Below, in pieces: positions 1-11,900 of a DNA stretch of 64,000 bases. The notes below the pieces were generated by a model. It was not told the DNA's origin, ran no database searches, and saw only the letters and a program-made list of their open reading frames with translations. The stretch lies in assembly GCA_035610835.1 (NCBI GenBank), contig CM069448.1:9425607-9489606 (forward strand), in the 5' to 3' direction. The stretch is from Ophiura sarsii. Taxonomy: Eukaryota > Echinodermata > Ophiuroidea > Amphilepidida > Ophiuridae. Numbering within the stretch: position 1 is the stretch's first letter; each line of letters opens with the position of its first letter. Both the position numbers and the translations under genes were made by a program.

Positions 1-127
1 TTAATCAATCATTTAAATTCCAGCTACTCTCATTTCTTTGGTGTTCAATGGGGCCTTAGCTGGGCCACTAGATAGTCGTAGTCTCATCCCGAGTGCGACG
101 TGTTGTATAGGAGATTCCAAGATCCCT

Positions 128-226
128 ATTCCCCTGAGTGCCAAATAATGCTAATCCAAGCGCCTGTACTGCTGCTTTTCGATAATGTAATCAACCGAGC
201 CTATAGGCAAGGGCGAACTTGAGTTA
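128..226 (+). repeat. SINE-related upstream module without tRNA part
   Basis: CTGAGTGCCAAATAATGCTAATCC...TCAACCGAGCCTATAGG (shown in parts) matches the 5' module of the SINEs at 428 and 11337, but no A/B boxes follow. Repeated in copy B at about 57181-57262. Confidence 0.5.
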
Positions 227-254
227 TTTTTAGCAAATTTGCTTAGCAACAAGT

Positions 255-868
255 GGTTCAAAAACAAAACATTCCATGCACGCACTCAACGCTGAGCATT
301 ACACACTTGATGCGCAGTAGGCGCACTGTGCGGTTGCCTTAATTGATTGATCTGCGCAAGTTGTTTTCACCGGCATTTGATTATTTTCACTGGCAAGACG
401 TAGCCCCGCCCCGACCTATAAAGTGGTTAACCCTGACGGCCTGAGACTGAGTGCTAAAAATAGCTAATCCTTAGTTCATCTCCAACTTCCAAGCACTGGT
501 GCCGCCGGTTTTTGATGACGTTATCAACCGAGCCTATATAGCGAGCCTTAGTGTGGGTGGTAGAGAGTGCCGGAGTCTGGAGGGTCCCCAGATCGATTCC
601 TGGCAGGTTTCCAGCGATTTAGTTGGTGTTTTTTTCTTCAAAAATTGTGATCCCGGTAATTAAGCCAAATAATATAAATAAACATACATTACAAATTACA
701 AACATTGTAAATTGTATTGTAAACTTGATTGAACCAGTGCTTTCTAGTTTGGATGGTTTTTTTCAACATTTACATAGCTCTCTTTACACTGCAGCCTATG
801 CTCCGTGTCAGCTCAACTAACTTCAACAAAGTTTAATCAAGTGATAGGCCCAACGCAACGAATGGCAC
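255..868 (+). mobile_element. Insertion present in copy A only, containing a SINE
   Basis: Copy B runs straight from GCTTGGTAACA to TTTCTAC, while copy A has about 610 bp between the matching positions. Inside is a tRNA-derived SINE. The exact ends and a target duplication were not resolved. Confidence 0.65.
428..690 (+). mobile_element. tRNA-derived SINE, diverged
   Basis: Has the module CTGAGTGCTAAAAAT...TCAACCGAGCCTATATAG followed by a degenerate tRNA-like part (AGATCGATTCCTGGCAGG, B-box-like). Same family as 11337-11616, including the shared tail GTGATCC-GGT. Confidence 0.6.
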
Positions 869-949
869 GTCACTTTCTACGCCACAGCAAACATTTTTCT
901 TTGATCACTTGCTGTGGATGCAAACGTTCACTAGAACAGGCGCTGATGT

Positions 950-1174
950 CACCTCCCAACTTGTGGTGACACAAAGATGATATTGAGCAATGAACACCTC
1001 CCAACTTGTGGTGACACAAAGATGATATTGAGCAATGAACACCTCCCAACTTGTGGTGACACAAAGATGATATTGAGCAATGAACACCTCCCAACTTGTG
1101 GTGACACAAAGATGATATTGAGCAATGAACACCTCCCAACTTGTGGTGACACAAAGATGATATTGAGCAATGAA
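950..1174 (+). repeat. 45-bp minisatellite, 5 copies (copy A)
   Basis: Unit begins CACCTCCCAACTTGTGGTG and ends GAGCAATGAA; copies start at 950, 995, 1040, 1085 and 1130 and look identical. Because 45 is a multiple of three the array is open in several frames on both strands; these are not genes. Confidence 0.97.
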
Positions 1175-2827
1175 GTGTACTTATTGATAAGAGCCATATT
1201 TTCTATCTGTATCTGTCGGTTACTGCAACAAACTGCACAAATGGGATATCAACGTTGCAGGCGCATTTGTGACTAAGCAAACTAAAAATAACTGAAAGTA
1301 AATTATATCAACACTTTTAAAACCAAAAATTTGTCCATCATTTCTTTAAACAATATCCAAAGTGACCCAAGAATGTAGCGCTCAGCTATGGCTCAACCTC
1401 TTTTAATTTCCAAGACAAGCTGACTTGAATTTCAATTGCACTTTTTGATCATGTTACAATAAAAGCATGATGCGACAGCCCTATTGTAGACTCCATAGCT
1501 ACTTCATGTCGACACATATTACAGACCGTTTCACAATTTAGAATATTGATGGGACATAAATAGTGAATCTAAGACCCTATTTCATGCATTGGACCACAAG
1601 AAGAAGATACATAGTGTGTAATTTAACAGACATTTAAAGGAGGTGTCCAACAAGCACAACATTGCGCATTATTAAATGTTAAACTATGACTTCATTGATA
1701 CCGGGATATCGATCATCGCAAATTTGTTTAAATAAACACTTTGTTACTGTAACCAATGCCACATAAATATTCTAAATCATTAAAATATATCTACCCTAAA
1801 GTAGGTAGTAATGACATAGTCTACAATAGGTTTGCTGCAATATATTTTCATTGTAATTTTCATTTTTATACACTTTAATCACTTGCAATTTATGAGTTTA
1901 TTATGCATAGTAATTTGTTTTGAATGTTATTTTTGAATGAATTTCTTTGATTGTACTCACTTTGCTGACTTATCACAAACACTCACAAAAAGCTTTTTTT
2001 TTTCTTTTGCCCTTTTCCCCTTACACTCTACACACAATCCTCAATTGCATTTCTTTTGCTGTTGCACTATTTGAAATAATTTGCTCTGCAATTGCATGGC
2101 CGACTCGTATATAATCATGAACACATTTTTATATAAATTCACTTTTGCTTTTTTTTAACAATCTTTCTGATGGAATGCCATTCCTTCTGTGAACGTGAAT
2201 GTGATGCATTGTCTGGCTCTTTATTTGTATTTTGAATTAAACTTTGGTATTCTGTATTTGACCCTTGTACCGCTTATTGATGCTTGTGTGTTGTTCAATA
2301 TTCCCCTTTTCTCTATCTCCTCTTGTTAAAATATTGTCACTATGTGATCCATCTCATAATTGCTTGTATTTTGTTGCCTTTTTTTCTTGTTGTCATTTTA
2401 TATCTGTAATTGCTATGTCTGTTCCATTCTTACTTTGTGATTGTTCTTTTTCATGTATTTGCATTGCACTGCTGTGTACTGCACCTAAACTGCATCGATG
2501 TTAATATTGCCTACCTGCTACCCCTACCCACAAATATTTGAATTACACATGTAACCCTAACCCTGTATTTTATCAATGTGTTTGATCTTTGAATTTATCA
2601 CCAACTCTTATCTGTTCTGCTTGAATGTCATCAATTCTTTGTATATATTCAATTTCCTGTCCATGTATTCTTTGTATCCATTCCATGCCCTGCCTTTAAA
2701 TTCTATAGAAGTCCACCTTGTTGTACTACCTTTTATTTAATCTGGACCGGGAAACTGCGTACACAACGCGTACCATACTGGGTAAAACGCGATAGTCCAG
2801 TCAGTGAATAGTTGTTTACCTTATAGC
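1175..2827. other. Non-coding 5' flank of EFR3
   Basis: AT-rich sequence kept between copies A and B, including long pyrimidine stretches (2000-2450). Short open frames here break or shift between the copies, so they are not coding. Promoter and 5' UTR must lie here, but no TATA box or start site could be assigned. Confidence 0.6.
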
Positions 2828-2926
2828 ATGGCCCATGATATTTATGCAGGTTGTTGTACGTGTTTGTCGGCTTGCAAGCCAAGATGGAAGCGACTGGTGG
2901 ACAACATTTTTCCAGATGTTCCGGAG
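2828..2926 (+). CDS. EFR3: EFR3 exon 1 (residues 1-33)
   Basis: Codes [16 protein letters not shown] and [17 protein letters not shown]; ends on a codon boundary at GAG|GTAAGT. Holds the cysteine cluster expected to be palmitoylated. The in-frame codons upstream (2804-2827) open with GTG rather than ATG, so the ATG at 2828 is the start. Confidence 0.93.
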
Positions 2927-5900
2927 GTAAGTTTGCTAGTGATTAGGGCAAACAAAGAAGAAGGTATGTCTCAGAAACATTTTCCAAAAAAGCTGTGCGA
3001 TTTTTACTTTTTTTGAGGAAAAAGGCTATAGATGAGGTATGCGATTTTTGTTGTTGTTGCTAATCCAAGCTTACAGAGACCCTTTTTTATTTATTTTTGG
3101 TAAAAAAAATAAAAAAATCAAAACAAAAAAAAAACAAATAAAAAATCCCAAACAAATTAAAAAATAATGTTTTAGGCCTCGGCGCGTAGGTACACGCCGT
3201 AGCTCATTTCACATACCAATGCGTGAGATTTCTGAGACAAACAATCTTCTTTGTTTGGCCTTTTAAGGCCAAACAAAACAGTCATTTACACACTATTGTA
3301 AAATATAAGTCATTGACTTTGTTAGGTTGAGATTCTTTTAATATAACGTAAGAAACAAGAATTCCACTAAACAAACAAAGAGGTAATTTTCCATTTACAG
3401 TATTAATTTTGATACATAATAAACCGTATCTACACACATGTAGAGCTTTCACATCAAAAAGAGACCAAAAAGCGCAATGCAAAGATGATATAATTTACCA
3501 TTCATCATAAAGGGTTCAAAAGAAGTAAGTCTCCCTGCACATTTCTTTGCATAATTCCACACACAATTAGATGTTTTGACAAATTGAAACACTTATGAAA
3601 AGGGAAAACGTTTGGTTACCCACACAAAGGTTCCTCTTTTTTGATATCATGTTTAATTTTCACAAAACAGTCATCAGATTTCCCCAAAATGATGTTTTTC
3701 GAAAGTGGCACTGTTCAAGATTCTGTACTTAAGTTACCAAACTGACGCCAGTGGGAGTCGGTTTTGAGGAACTGAAACACTTATGAAAAGGGAAATGCTT
3801 GGCTACCCACGCAAATGTCCCCCTTTCAATATCATGTTTACATTTCACAAAACAATCACATTTCCTCAAAATGATGTTTTCTAAACAAGTTGCATGTTTG
3901 TCAAGATTCTGTAATGAAGTTACCCAACTGACTCCTATGCTTTTTTTGGAATTCATTTTGTCCATGAAAAAATCAAGAGCAGCTAACTTTCTTTTTAATT
4001 GAAAATAAATACACCTTAAATCAATTACAAAAAAGATGTGGAGACAGTTTTGTAATTTACTTATATAAAAAGTACCATTTTAGAGAAATGTGACTGTTTT
4101 AGGGGAAAGTAAACATGATAATGAGAAGGGAAACTTCCTGTGTTTTCTTTTATCATAATTGTTTCAACTTTTAAAATGTCTAATTGTGTGCAGAGTAATG
4201 CAAACAAACATGATCTCATTGGGGGGGGGGGGGGGGGGGGGTAGTTCTTTTGAACCCTTTATATACATTTTAACTATAAGTGCTAATCTTTTTTGCATCC
4301 CATAGCATTCTTACTCATTGTTTTTTCTATCAAATAGGATGGGTTGGTGCGCAGCAACATGGCAAAGCTGACCTTCTACGCAGTCTCCCACAATGAAAAG
4401 CTGGATCGCATTGGAGGTTACCTATCTAAGAGACTTGATAGAGATGTGTACAGGCAGAGAGTTGGGTGAGTTATAACTGCGTCAAAGTTGAACAATCTGT
4501 ATTAATGACTGCATATGTGACCAGTCACATTATTACCACATGAATCCGTGCTTGAGCACAATAGAATGAGAACAAAGCACCCGAAAGAATTGCATGAAAT
4601 TAATATTAAAATTATGAGGAAAATGTATTCACATCCTTAAAACTTTGTGGACAAACATATTCTTATCCAGGATGCACTTTGAGCCAGTACTTTCTAAGGG
4701 GTGTACTTTTCAAAACATTTCTTTTTTACCAAGTAAAAGGGTCACTTTTTCACTCCCTTGACAATCTTTGCTAAGGGTGGTTTCTGGGAGTGCATTCACA
4801 TGGATGCTAAATTGCTAACCTTTATACATGAGTGCCCCCACCCCCGGGTTACTATAGTAGATTCACAGACTCTAGCCAGTTTGCCATTTAAGTATAGGTA
4901 ATATCTTCCTATTGAGGGGAAGGTAGTGATTTTAAATCTTAATCTGATCATTGGCACATATGGTTATATGCTTCCCTGTGTCTTGATTCACATCATAGAT
5001 AGTTCATATCCAGAATAGTGACAAAGTTTTCTGGCACCTTGTCCAAATTGATTTGATTTCTAATTTAATCCTCATCTATATATATACAAGAAGGATTAGA
5101 AATGATGATCAATATGTGTCACTTGTTAATAGCGCGATATTTGCTTGGGTAGTTTAAATTCATGCATGGGCGCATTTGTTTGGGGATGTGTTGCTTCAAC
5201 GCTTTAAATCCATTATATCGCAGTGAAACCAATAGCTAAAATGATGCTGATATTGTCATGATTGGTCCTTTGTGGTTCCTCTAATGTTGCATGGAACAGG
5301 TCCAAATCAATAACTGATCAATGTTTATGAATCTACTATAATGTGATGCTGATAAGATAACAAAAGACAAGTACTGTTACTGTTACTGTAAACTCAAATA
5401 CAAGACTGAATTATTGACACAATCATTGACACTACATTGGACCAGTTACCACCCAAATCCAAATTTCACTGATCACACTCAACAGTGGTTAATATTTACA
5501 GTATTGCACCAATTGGGCTACACGTCTATTCAGTTCATATTTTAGTCCAACATTTAAGTAGCTTGTCTAAAAAATGTCTTGATTGCACAGACAAAAGCTA
5601 ATTCCCCATTCACTGAGCACCACAAATTATAGTAGTTTTTTCCTAGTATAGACACTTTGAGTTTACTCTTGGTATATTGTTATTTCAGCTATGTGTTCAT
5701 AGCCATGAATGCATTGGATGAGCTGCTGTTAGCATGTCATGCCCAAAGTCTCAATCTGTTTGTGGAAAGCTTCCTCAAGATGGTTCACAAACTACTGGAA
5801 TCAAACAACACTGATCTGCAAATCCTTGGCACTAATTCTGTAAGTATACATGACAAACAATTTATGGGCTGTTCCGTTTTAACTCCACTCTCTCTCTGGA

Positions 5901-8900
5901 GGATATCAGAGAAGTTGGACTTCTACTTCTACTTCTATTCGTATACTGGCTGGACTCTATGAGAGTATGACGCCAGACTTGTGCGGGGGTGTGGTGGGGA
6001 TTATTGTCCAATTTGTTGCTTGAATGATTCCAGTGACTATTTATTTCCTAATCCTTATTATTTCTATGGATAAGGCTAGGTGACCAACTGTGCATTGTTT
6101 TTTCTAGAATGAATGTAGTGACCATCCAAGTTAATACTATTATGTTTTCATTATCAACAGTAATTAAGCAATACACATTACACAACATGGAATTCCACTT
6201 AACATGGAGCATATAGTTAAACCTTGCCGTGCTATCTATAATTATTTTTTAAATCCGCTTACATGGAGCTTTCTATCACACCTTGCCTGGCTGTTATTGT
6301 CAATTATAAAGTTTGAGAGACTTTTGAACTCATTGGAGCAAAATTGACATTTGTATGGATGGATGCTGTTAGCATCCAACCATCTGTCAAGACTACCGAA
6401 TGCTGAGCCAACTAGAGGTCTGGTCTGCATATCTATTCACGCACAGATGACGGTGGCCATGGGAAACCTAAATTTTGCATTCGTATTGGAATAACACGTA
6501 ATCGCGAATGTTAATCTTATCATTTTGAAAAATTCATAATAGGTTAGAAGAATTTTTTTCCAATCCAAAACTGTTGGAGTTGGCTAACCAACTCCATCGT
6601 AAATGCTATTTTTAAAATTATTTTCATTGTTAACCGAGCGATGACTGTTAAAAAATATTTCAAAATGGTGCACTTACGTTGCCATATTGGGTCGTCCGAG
6701 ACGCATGGCCAGCGTTGTCTGTTCACGCAATTGATTCCGCCATCAGAGCATGGGTTGCGTTAATTATTGACCAATTATCAACATTTAAATTCTGCTCAGA
6801 TGAGTTTCCATCTATTTTCATCAATTTACCTATGCACACTTTCTCCTATTTCTGCAGTTTGTGAAATTCTCCAACATAGAGGAGGACACACCATCTTATC
6901 ATCGACGATATGACTTCTTCATCTCAAAGTTTAGTTCCATGTGTCACAATAACAGTGAGAATATGGAGACCAGGCGAAAGTAAGAATACTCTTCACTCAC
7001 AGGGTTGGGTTTTGATTATTGTAAACCATTAAATGTTCATATGTGAATTTGTTTTACATTTTTTGCCAAACTGCTGCTTCATTTCATGGCATTAATGTTT
7101 CATGATTGTCAAGTCAGGTTTGTTACGCAGCTCTTTTCATTATGTTAATTCAATTATAAATTCGATTATAGACAATTTTGAATCTTGAGCAGAATAGTCT
7201 ACGTCCACACTCTGAGGTCACTGCACAGTCAGGGCTGTGCTTAGAACCCGCCCGCCTGCCTGTGGCGGGTACATTTTGCATCGGGCTGGTAACTTTTGAA
7301 ACCTACCTGCCTGGCTGGCTAGTAAGAATTCCTTGGCTTACGCCACTCAAAGGCGCTAAAATCTTGAATTATAGCGGATTTTAATAAAACCTTTGAATAT
7401 CAAGAAATCTCTTTTTTCTAACTTAGTATCTCATTTCATGGCATATCTGTCTCATACTGAGTAACATATAGGCTGCACTTTTGACAATATTCACAAACAT
7501 CAGGGAAAAAACAGGCCGTTATTGTGTTTGGAGGCCAACTGTTGGTCTGGTTAGTTTGCATTTAGGGCTGGTAACCTTTACTTGTAACCTGCCCGGCTGG
7601 CTTGTTGGGAACAAAATGAAGATACACCCCCGTGAACGATTGTATTGTAAGAACATCTCTCTATATTTTGTTTCATCTGCAGGATTCGGTTAGCAGGGTT
7701 GAAAGGTCTACAGGGTGTAGTGCGTAAAACAGTCAGTGATGATCTACAAGTTAACATATGGGATAAGACACATATGGATAAGATTGTACCATCATTCTTG
7801 TTTAATATGCATGAAGGATTTGACATGTGAGTAGAAATTGCGTTAATATTTAGTCATAAGGTATTTATGTATTGTTCGTGCATGCATGGTGTCCAATGTC
7901 AATCTTTTTAAAATGCGAGTGAGACATTTGACTCATTTTGTCAAAACGGGGCAGAAAATAACATACAAATTGGGTATTTTTACTACAAAATCCCCCATCC
8001 CCTGATTCAAGGTGGTGCCCATGATTGATGTTATTAGCTTTCCCTTATGCATTAGAATTCATTTTTAGATCTATTTTTGTAGCACCAATATGGAAAAATT
8101 GTTGCTAGAATAATTCTGACCTGTGTCCTGATTTAAAAGACAAATGCAATATATTGATATTGATAGAACCATGGTGTGATGGAACAAGCTCACAAACCAT
8201 ACCAAATCATATAGCTGTGACAAAGTTAGACACTCTGTTTTATGAACTAACTGACCCGCCTGTAACAAATCCCTCCTATTTGTCATTTTGGACCGGCCAT
8301 TTAATCAACTTTGACAACTGAGAAAAAAACAGGATACTTATCTAGTAATTAGTGAAAATAAATGTCCCTATATTCAAACACAGTTGGTAACCCTCTCGAA
8401 ACTATAGGATGTAATTAACATATTTTTTGTTTCATATCACATAAGAAGACATGGTAGTATTTTGTTGTTGAAAATTATGATAATTTCCCAACCAAAGTTA
8501 TGTTGAAGACCCCTCTGTGAACCCTTCTTAACACATATTATCTCTTCCACATACATGACTTATACAGGAGAGATTCCCCAGTGCAAGAGCAGGCAGAGGG
8601 TAAACCTGAAGTCCTGGCAGAGACTTGTCTCAGAGATGTAATGAGACGTGCTGCATATGCCAACATCCACGCTGTCCTTAAGCCAGTACTGAGGTAAGGA
8701 CAACAAAAGTGTTGTATTAGAGTAAGGTTGCACAATTTTTTTCTTTATGCAGGAATCAAGGGGATCTTGAACCGAATGTTCCCTTGAACCAACCCTCCTC
8801 AAGGGGTTCACATTTATTCACCCTTTCACAAATTCTATTAGTCAAAGATGCACCTCACATCCAGGAAGGTTAGTTAAAGATTCACCATGCAGGAAAGTTT

Positions 8901-11900
8901 ATTGGGCAAAGATTCACCACAATTTAACTATTAAAACAAATCCATACAAAAATGCATACAAAAGTAAAAATTCACCGGCATTTTATAAGTTATTCAAATG
9001 GTGAATGCTTGAGGAAAGTATAAGATCCACATTGATACCTGTATATTAGGCTAGTATAATGTAATTTCCAGTTTCCCGTTTCTTTACCGACCCAACTTTT
9101 CAGTTTTACCAAAACTTTCATTATTTTGTGCAAAATTACATTTTCTGATAAACTTGAATAAAAATCAAAACTTTTAGTGGCTCAAAATACCAGGCATATC
9201 TTCCTGTTGATTTTAAGGGATTTTTATGGCAGTGGTGTCATGGTATATGGTTGATAATGAAATTGTTTGCATTACCTACTCAGATTTAAGATGTAATTGA
9301 CGTTGCAATATTTCAGACAGATTTGTTGACATTTTCAATAACACATCTACAAATGCTTCCTTAATTGTTTTTCAAAGTGTTAATTAAGGTGTAATATATA
9401 CAAATCAATAGGTAGTTAGTAGTTAACACCCCTTTCAGATGCAATAATGAAATTAAAGTGAAATAATGAATAATGAATAATGAAATAGACACCTACCCAC
9501 TCTTTTAAAAATATGAAACGGGAAACTTGGAATCATATTTCATTAGCCTTAGGCAGATGAACATGATTTATTTTTTGTATTGGGGTAACCCGCCCGGCCC
9601 TAATTTATCCCCCGACCCTGACTTTTTGCTCTTATTTTTGCAAAAGAAAAATTTAAAATTAAAAAAAAATTAAAAAAATTGAAAAAGATCTTTGGTGTTC
9701 CACGTCAAAAAAGGAATACAAGGATCGCAAACGGCCTCATGATATTTTGTGATTAATTTGACTCTGTGTGATCAAATTTAGTAACTTATAGTAAATATAC
9801 AATTCAAAATTTAAATAAAAAAAGTCCTTCCCACCCTACCCTAATTTTCAATAGCAAGTAACGCCAATGCCCAATACAACAACAACAAATTGGGGGCCTA
9901 ATGCACTTGTCACTTGCTGTCCAATGTTTTATGAGCCGGGTATTCATGCGGGGCACATACCGAAGACGTTACCTAGTTTCAGCTTTTCATGTCATCGTGA
10001 AGTAATTTCCACCGGCCCTCTGACCAAATCAAACGTTTATACCCCCTGAACACATAGACTTGAGGGCCACGCTCACACATGATTCTTTCAGATTTGTTTT
10101 TACCTTACATCCTCAAATTTTAAACATTAAACATTCAACAGTCTTTCAAAAGATTTTGAAAAGTTTCAAATATTTTTAATTTTGTTTAAAAGATTACACA
10201 AAAATGTCCATACAAAAATTAAACTCGCTAATTCTGAATCAGATGCTTTTTCCCCTTTTGCCTGAAATTCCATTACTTATGGTATATTGTAAAAGTGGAA
10301 ATGTTCACGCTCCAATCGGTTACAGTGAAAACAATGTGCGAATATGGGATGAAGCTACAAATCGTGAGTTCAAAAACATGCAGAACAGTTGAAAGAAAAA
10401 GCATGAACAATTAATCGCAAGAAAATAACAGCTTTTACAGTAATACAGTAGCAGTGGATCAATATTTCAAATTACATTTATAAACATGAAACTAAAATAT
10501 CTTACAGCACAGGGCAATACATTTCCTAATTACTTCAAAATCATGGTTTGAATACATAAACTCAGTTAACTCAACAACTTATTATAGTGTGTTTTTTCTT
10601 CTTTTTCGTTCGTAAATAAAATTCCATGGTTTGACACCATGTTAACAACATTTACAGTATTTCTGGCTACGATCGCAACTATACACAAGTGAACACACTA
10701 GTATAGAATGCTTTATGATAAAAATCTAAATATAAACAAATATGTTGAAAAACTCCTAAAATTGGAAGCAGATTTCCATTGTGATTTAGTAAAGTTCTAT
10801 GATTTATTTTACAGAAAATACAGTCAAGATTGATTTATGAGTCCATGAATTTCTTTCCTGATAGTATAAAAGAGAAGAAAAAAGGGGAGGGGGTGAAAAA
10901 GATCACATAATATTGCTTTAATTTAAACTTGATATTTGATGATATTTTGCAGGCATCTAGATCTGCATGAGATGTGGGTACCAAATAATTTTGCCATCAA
11001 AGCTTTCAAAGTCATCATGTATTCCATCCAGGTAAGTAAATGTACAGGGTTGAGTCAGAAAAAAGTAACACTTTTGGCATGTAAATGTGCACAGCAATGG
11101 TAAAAGGATGTCTCTCAAAGAAAAAGTTGAGATCTTAATACCAACAAAAGGAGCATTTTGGATGCTTCAAAGTGACACCTTTTTGGTTAAGATTGGATAC
11201 TGCTTTCTGATTTTGTGAAGTAAAATTACTTCCTGTCTTCGACAAAGATCCTGCTATGTTTGAAAGCTCAGGCCCCTTATAATTTGATAAATAAAATGAA
11301 TGTAATATTGTCTTTATTTCCATAGTTGTTCCATGCTTAACCCTAACCCTCCTGAGTGCTAAAAATGCTAATCCTAAGTCCCTCTCCAAACGCATGCGCC
11401 GTCGGTTTTCGTTGACGTAGTCAACCGAGCCTATATAGTGAGCGCAGTATACTGCGCGAATGTGTAGCTGAGGGCCGTGGCTTAGTGGTTGGGACGTGGG
11501 GCTTGAGAACGGAGGGTCCCCGGATCGAATCCCGGCAGGTTCCCCGAGATTTATTTGGTGTTTTTTCCTCGAAAATCGTGATCCTGGTCAAAACCCAAAA
11601 CCGGGGTTAGGGTTAATACCTCATAATCCGTATATAAGCCTAATAATATGTTTGGGGCCAATGATATTCATTTTGACAAATTATGTGTATCAGTTTGCAC
11701 TAAACTGAAATAACTTTAAAAAGTCTTTTAAATAATATTTTTAAACAGTGCTATGACTCAATTGAAGTCTTTGCTCCATTAACTGAGTTGCATCTTTGAC
11801 TCAAGTCATAGCAACACTGATTTAGACACCTAAAACAATGACAATTTGTTGAAAGGCATATTATGTGATCTTTTCCAAGTAGCGCCCCCTATCATTGATT

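Larger units (their letters stand above)
1..7030 (+). repeat. Long duplicated block, copy A
   Basis: Aligns collinearly with 57037-63813: 5' flank, 45-bp minisatellite, the AT-rich region at 1300-2800 and EFR3 exons 1-4. Present only in copy A: an insertion near 255-868, a TIR element in intron 1 (2946-3277), a 21-G tract and a hAT-like element (6444-6721). The left end lies outside the window. Confidence 0.9.

Noticed and set aside
950..1174. CRISPR-like array
   Set aside because: Units are contiguous with no spacers, in an animal genome; it is a minisatellite.
870..1276. Several overlapping open frames on both strands over the 45-bp repeat
   Set aside because: They come from a repeat unit divisible by three; no family similarity and frames exist on both strands.
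2265..2504. Open frame rich in Cys and Phe upstream of EFR3, with a counterpart at 58502-58825
   Set aside because: Small indels put the two copies in different frames, so it is not under coding constraint.
2541..2567. Telomere-like CCCTAACCCTG words (also 11341, 58888)
   Set aside because: Only one or two units, not an array; at 11337 they are part of a SINE-associated inverted repeat.
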